64,000 nucleotides of DNA from Fagopyrum homotropicum (Eukaryota > Streptophyta > Magnoliopsida > Caryophyllales > Polygonaceae). Made by a program: the position numbers and the translations under genes. Shown piece by piece: positions 59,811 through 64,000 of this stretch. The DNA lies in assembly GCA_033239125.1 (NCBI GenBank), contig BSWB01000002.1, positions 4,559,001 to 4,623,000 of the forward strand, written 5' to 3'. Every line of letters begins with the position of its first letter. The stretch's first letter is position 1. The notes under the pieces are model-generated. The model was not told the origin of the DNA and did no database searches. It saw nothing but the letters and a program-made list of their open reading frames with translations.

Positions 59811-61584
59811 TGTAAGATGTCAGTTTTCACCTTCACCGCCCCCGCGGTGAAGGAGGCCGCCTAGCGGCCTTGGTGTTTGTCACTGTCCCCACGGTGACAA
59901 GGGGCCGCCCCTACGGCCGACCACCCCTGCAGCTGAGGCGATCCGCCCATGCGGATACGCTGCAGATCGTGCCCGATCTGTTTTCATTCGTTTTATCTTC
60001 TTTCCATAGATAGAAAATCCGATCTTGTATCTTATGGGCCGACCTTCCTATCTTGTTCCTAACCCTAAAACGTCATTCCTTCTATCTTCCCACCCATTTC
60101 CTATATATTCCCACCTTCTTCCCGTTTTTCCGGCCGTTTACATACGTTTCTTCAAACCTTGAGAGCTGCAGACGTCACCCTTGCTTCCTATAATCTTGTT
60201 GAACGTGTAAGTTCTTCCTTCCTTGTTCTTCATCACGTTCAAGTGTTGCTGCAACCTTGTTTCCCTTCTATTTTGTTTCTCCCTTCGTTTTCTCTTTTCT
60301 TCTTCTCCAAGAATTAAGTTTGATCCTTGATTCTTGTGGAGCATTCTGTTGATGATCCTTTGATGTTCACAGGCTCCCTTGGATGAGTTGTGAAGTATGA
60401 AGAGTAGTAAAAGGGAAATCTTTGGCTTTGTCGTGGTTCTGTTGTCGTTGAAAAGCCGACAGTTCTTCTGCACCGTTACCCGCCCCCACGCCTGCACAGA
60501 GTCACCCTTGCTCCTCTGTCACGTGCCGCTCTTGCGCCTCAGTCCCGCCTCCTTCGCGGTTTCTTCTGTAGTAACTCCCGTTCTTGTGAGTTGCTTCCTT
60601 CCTTGTTTTCCTCATTCATTTCCTTGTTCCTTCTGGATGTTCCCTGACCCCTGAGTATTCTATAAGACCAAGGTTGAGACCTTAACTTGTGTAGATCTCT
60701 TAGAGATCATGGAGACTAGAAGTTATAGACTTCTAGCATTCATTTCGGTTCTTGATTCTTGATGCTTGTGTGCACAGGCTTCCTTGTGTCCCTTTCCCGA
60801 GGCTTTCTTGAGTGTTGAGATTACCTTCGAGTGAGGTAAGTCCCTTGGACTTACTTAGCTTCATTCCGCGTATTGGTTTGATTGTATTGGCTTGGTTGTG
60901 TTGTTTATCATTGTATAACTGATAACCGGAATAGGATTCACCTTTGTTATACCTTAATTGGCCCAAGTGTATTATAATCGGGCGGTTACCGCTTGTCTAG
61001 TTCAGAATTGGGAAACTTGGAGGTGCTCTCGCGATTAGTCCAGTAAGTGACAGAAGGATGCATATGTTATATTCTTGTTGGTGAAAGGGGACGAAGGCGA
61101 GGTCGTAGCGATACTCGTATAACAACCATAAGTTGAATTAGCAATCGGTGACCTAATGAAAGATAATAAATGGTTGTTGTGTGAGCATGCTATGTGTTTA
61201 CTTCACCTTATGTTTGTTTGTGCTTTTACTATCTTTCTGATATGTAGATGTTAGCTAACACTTTATACTGATGTTGTAGATGTTCCACAGGTTCAGGATA
61301 CTGCTGAGTGATCCGGATGGTTTGGACAACCGGAGTTCCCGTACATTATAGGACGGGATCGGGTTTATGTTTTTGTTGTTGCTTTCCTTTTTTGTTTTGA
61401 ACTCGGTCGCGAGTCTTTTATATTTTTCTTTTCTTTAAACCTTTGGTTTTATATTGAGTTTTTGGTTTTCATTCGTATGTGCCTTGTTGTAAGATTCGTT
61501 GTGTCGTTGCTACTCTAAAGGTCGAGACCCATTGTGAGGTCCTAGGCCATAACGCTTCAAGTTCCTAGAACTTGTGGTGCTACA
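59811..61584 (+). repeat. Solo LTR 2, same family as solo LTR 1
   Basis: 1774 bp, starting TGTAAGATG and ending GTGGTGCTACA, flanked by ATGCA at 59806-59810 and 61585-61589. From about 59869 on it aligns with 48460-50095 (shared ATCTTCTTTCCATAGATAGA-, CATAACGCTT and many others). The two differ visibly and have different target duplications, so they are independent insertions. Its first 160 bases contain a GC-rich hairpin series absent from copy 1. Confidence 0.85.
59830..59965. repeat. Series of five GC-rich hairpins
   Basis: CCTTCACCGC/GCGGTGAAGG (59830-59839/59844-59853, loop CCCC). AGGCCGC/GCGGCCT (59854-59860/59864-59870). TTGTCACTGT/ACGGTGACAA (59877-59886/59891-59900, one G-U, loop CCCC). 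GGCCG/CGGCC (59903-59907/59914-59918). ATCCGC/GCGGAT (59941-59946/59951-59956), nested in CTGCAGC/GCTGCAG (59927-59933/59959-59965). Confidence 0.85.
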
Positions 61585-61622
61585 ATGCATACATCAAAAT
61601 GTATGCATTGTAACACCACAAG
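61571..61622. repeat. 24-bp inverted repeat at the end of solo LTR 2
   Basis: Arms 61571-61594 and 61599-61622 separated by CAAA, with one mismatch. The left arm consists of the last 14 bases of the LTR plus ATGCATACAT; the right arm is its complement and lies outside the LTR. Confidence 0.9.
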
Positions 61623-61639
61623 ATTAGAATAAGAACTAC

Positions 61640-62679
61640 CTGCATAATTGGATGATCAAGTTGTGTTCATTTTTCCTTTGAATATTTTCATCATTTCTTG
61701 GCACATTGCTTGCATAAACTCCATATCAAAGTTTTGTTGTTTCCCTGAGTTACTTCCTTCATCTTCCTGAAGTGGTGTACCTTGCATTTCAACCTGAGCA
61801 GCTACTCTTTGATTCTTTCTGTTTCTTTTTCCTTTGTACCAATCTCGGTACCCAATCACCTCAAAGCAAGCTTCTGAGTAATGACCATCTGTGTTACAAT
61901 GGTTGCAGTGCTTCTTATCTCTTGATCCATTTTTTCATTTGATATCTTCCAATAACATTAGCAACATGATAATTCCTTGAATTATTCCCTCCCCTTCCTG
62001 TGTTGTTTCCCAGTGTGCCTGACCCATACTCTGCATTGTTCTATCCAGCCATGAAAGAAACAAGTTCCACAACAACATTCTTGATCTGTTTGGATTTCTC
62101 CACTTGCATCACAAGATAGTGAGCTCTATTCACATTAGGAACTGAATATGTTGAAGAAACCATATTCCTGACAGCTTCATAATTAGGATTAAGTCCTATC
62201 AAGAACTGCATCAACTTATCATGACTATCCAATTCCATGAATCTTGAAATCACCTTGCAAGTGCATTTCTCTAACACACCACACAAATAGGTGGGAATTC
62301 CATTCATACAAGCAATCTCATCCCAACATTGCTTCATTTTTGTGTAATACACAGTTACAAGATCATTACCTTGTACAATTATTGCAAGTGCCTGTTTGAT
62401 TTGGAAAATCGTAGGCATGTTACTCTGATTATACCTTTCAGAGATTTCATTCCATAATTCAGCTATTGAATTTGAGTACATGAATGAATTATGAAGGTGT
62501 GGCACCATAGAACTTAGAATGCAACATGACACCATTCTATCACAACGTATCCATCGATCAAGATTCTCTAAATTTCCTTCTGGCTTTGAAATAGTGTCAT
62601 CGATGAAACCTAATTTCATCTTTGCACCTAGCACCATCCTTACTTGTCTGCTCCAGGTGTGATTATTTGTTCCATCCAT
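61640..62679 (-). pseudogene. Copia gag-only fragment
   Basis: ATG at 62679 opens 212 codons of copia gag (WSRQVRMVLGAKMKLGFID, ELWNEISERYNQ, VYYTKMKQCWDEI, FLIGLNPNYEAVRNM) to a stop at 62041. Pieces of a zinc knuckle (CNTDGHYSEACFEVIGYRDWYKGK) and linker follow at about 61920-61656, broken by frameshifts. No protease, integrase, RT or LTR follows; the homology ends near the inverted repeat at 61622. The gag start abuts sequence matching the BAHD intron at 62690. It is related to, but different from, the copia gag at 18368-19015. Confidence 0.8.
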
Positions 62680-62689
62680 AATATATTAT

Positions 62690-63261
62690 AGATGAGTTAA
62701 GTTAGAACAATGAGAAATGGTTGAAATCTCAAAATGGATTACCCCACATGAAATACAATCAATCAAATATATAATATAAATATCTAAGTATATAAAAAAT
62801 GTCATATTCTAATATTTATTACGATAAATTATAAATATTTAGAGTGTTAAATGTGAATTTAATGTATTTAATTAGATCCGGATAAACTCGAACTCACGAC
62901 AGACCTTCTAAAAAGGTTGGCCGTTTTTAAGGGTTGAAATCGGGCCGGGCTTGAAATTTCGATCTAATTCCTACTTATCATCTATGATCTACCTCTCTAT
63001 TTAATCTATATTTTAAATATTTATTGTTAAAAAAAGGTTTTTAGAGCGAGCTTCCAGGCATGGACCCTTACCCATATCCGTCTAATCCGGGTTCTAGGTT
63101 GGGCTTTCTAATCCGATTGAACCTAGGGGTGATGCCTATATCCACCTATATGATTATCCAGTAGGTCGACCAGACTTTATTTGGGTCTAAATGTATTATA
63201 TCGCCCAATAGTTAAAATTTACAAGGATTTTTTTTGTAAGAACAAAGATACTAAAAATAAG
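62690..63261 (-). pseudogene. BAHD intron remnant, right copy
   Basis: Matches 44705-45252 of the intact gene (GATGAGTTAAGTTAGAACAA; GGATAAACTCGAACTC; GGGTTGGGCTTTCTAATCCG). The acceptor side has lost its AG and the second exon; the gag fragment takes its place. Confidence 0.8.
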
Positions 63262-63607
63262 ACCTGAACACAGAGAACACCACTCTTCTTCTTAAGTACC
63301 AATTTTCCTTCAACACTACGATGAGGATCATACAAATCAAGCTCCCTTAACTCCATATCCAAACCGTCCGCCTCACAAAACTCAACACCATGATTGTTAC
63401 ACACTATCTCCGGTTCCCGGCCAAGTTCACCGCAACTTCTCTCGCAAACGCGTAAAATGATACTAACACCTCCGCAAGCGCCTCTTTGAGCGTGCACACA
63501 TTGTCACAAAACATCGACGACGTTCCGTCGTGACGTAGCAAAAGAAGACGCCGGCGCCAAGAGGTGGAAGTAGCAAGTCGAGATTTGATAGCGGCAACCA
63601 ATGCTCT
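63262..63607 (-). pseudogene. BAHD exon 1 remnant, right copy
   Basis: Aligns with 45253-45600 of the intact gene, for example CTLKEALAEVLVSFYAFA, PEIVCNNHGVEF and LYDPHRSV. Single-base deletions near 63418 and 63530 shift the frame. The first 20 or so codons are cut off by a copia LTR at 63616; the remainder may lie beyond that element, outside the window. Exon 2 is missing. Confidence 0.88.
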
Positions 63608-63615
63608 TACATAGG

Positions 63616-63789
63616 TGTTAATATATGGGTCTAGTATATTGGATCATATGTTGGACTTATCCTATATTTGTTAGTTTATCTTTTGATCTTATCTTTAGTA
63701 TTAGTTTATTATTTTATCTCTTTATATTTTCCTATATAAACATTGTTTGATCAATGAAATAAGACAAGCCTTCAGTTCACAAATCTCCA
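63616..63789 (+). repeat. 5' LTR of a copia element running off the window
   Basis: TGTTAATATATGG...CAAATCTCCA, 174 bp, immediately followed by a Met-tRNA primer site. It contains CCTATATAAAC near 63731, a TATA box, so the element is on the plus strand. The other LTR and target duplication lie outside the window. Confidence 0.85.
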
Positions 63790-63792
63790 AGC

Positions 63793-63804
63793 TGGTATCA
63801 GAGC
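63793..63804 (+). other. Primer binding site, initiator tRNA-Met
   Basis: TGGTATCAGAGC three bases after the LTR, the canonical copia primer site. Confidence 0.93.
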
Positions 63805-64000
63805 ACTTTCCTTAACCTACGCTTCCGCACAAAACAAAACCCTAGTTGCGCCGTCATTGCCGCCGCCGTGATGGCGGCGGCGATGGCAGGGTATCACACA
63901 AGACTTTGGCCGCGGTATCAGAGTATACTTTGTCCGCGGTATCAGAAAATACTTTGCCCTCTATTGTTCATCCTAAACACAAAACCTACCTAAACACAAA
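63805..64000 (+). mobile_element. Copia leader with a hairpin and 24-bp tandem repeats, truncated by the window end
   Basis: GCCGCCGCC/GGCGGCGGC (63859-63867/63873-63881) forms a 9-bp stem. Three 24-bp units follow at 63887-63910, 63911-63934 and 63935-63958, each with GGTATCA and ACTTTG cores. No gag frame is evident before the window ends. Confidence 0.7.

Noticed and set aside
48438..61584. One giant LTR element with the two 1.7-kb repeats as its LTRs
   Set aside because: Each copy has its own perfect 5-bp target duplication, and the interval holds MULE, LINE and BAHD-flank DNA with no gag-pol.

Overview
The window is nuclear DNA of a flowering plant, most likely a eudicot. It is AT-rich, its host genes have introns, and it is dominated by plant-type retrotransposons. 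Only three host genes look intact: two NRT1/PTR-family (NPF) transporter genes and one BAHD acyltransferase gene. The species cannot be named from the sequence. No rRNA gene, complete tRNA gene or CRISPR array was seen.

Left third (1-19.7 kb): a three-level nest of mobile elements. A 5'-truncated LINE (minus strand) is split by a Ty1/copia element (1178-19238, minus strand, TSD TAGTT). That element is itself split inside its RNase H by an Athila-type Ty3/gypsy element (1558-14802, plus strand, TSD TTGAG). The two 1762-bp Athila LTRs differ at only two positions, so this insertion is very young. Its gag-pol is intact except for one in-frame TAA just before the integrase, and it carries an additional ORF after pol. 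The copia host is older: 4 differences per 152-bp LTR, three nonsense codons and a frameshift. Two further patterns stand out in the Athila element. One is a run of hairpins in the LTR that share a loop but have different stems. The other is a CG-rich palindromic module scattered through LTR, pol and 3' leader.

Middle (20-45.7 kb): a decayed 44-bp tandem repeat precedes NPF gene 1 (21352-23558, plus). A second, inverted NPF gene lies at 30202-32879 (minus), so the two are convergent paralogues with matching exon sizes. LINE relics, a SINE-like sequence, a possible TIR element carrying an exon-like segment and several TA microsatellites lie around them. A decayed copia relic occupies 36.25-39.6 kb. 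An apparently intact BAHD acyltransferase gene lies at 43759-45675 (minus).

Right third (45.7-64 kb): a duplicated and rearranged copy of the BAHD neighbourhood. It contains a small TRIM retroelement, two solo LTRs of one family with different target duplications, a MULE transposase/OTU relic, and a 1685-bp unit present three times in tandem (52008-57065). Also present are a LINE ORF1 relic, a gag-only copia fragment, a broken BAHD exon 1, and the 5' LTR of a copia element that runs off the window.

The host genes do not form a pathway. The NPF proteins are expected to be membrane transporters and the BAHD protein a soluble acyl-CoA-dependent acyltransferase. The remainder records repeated transposition, local duplication and LTR-LTR recombination.
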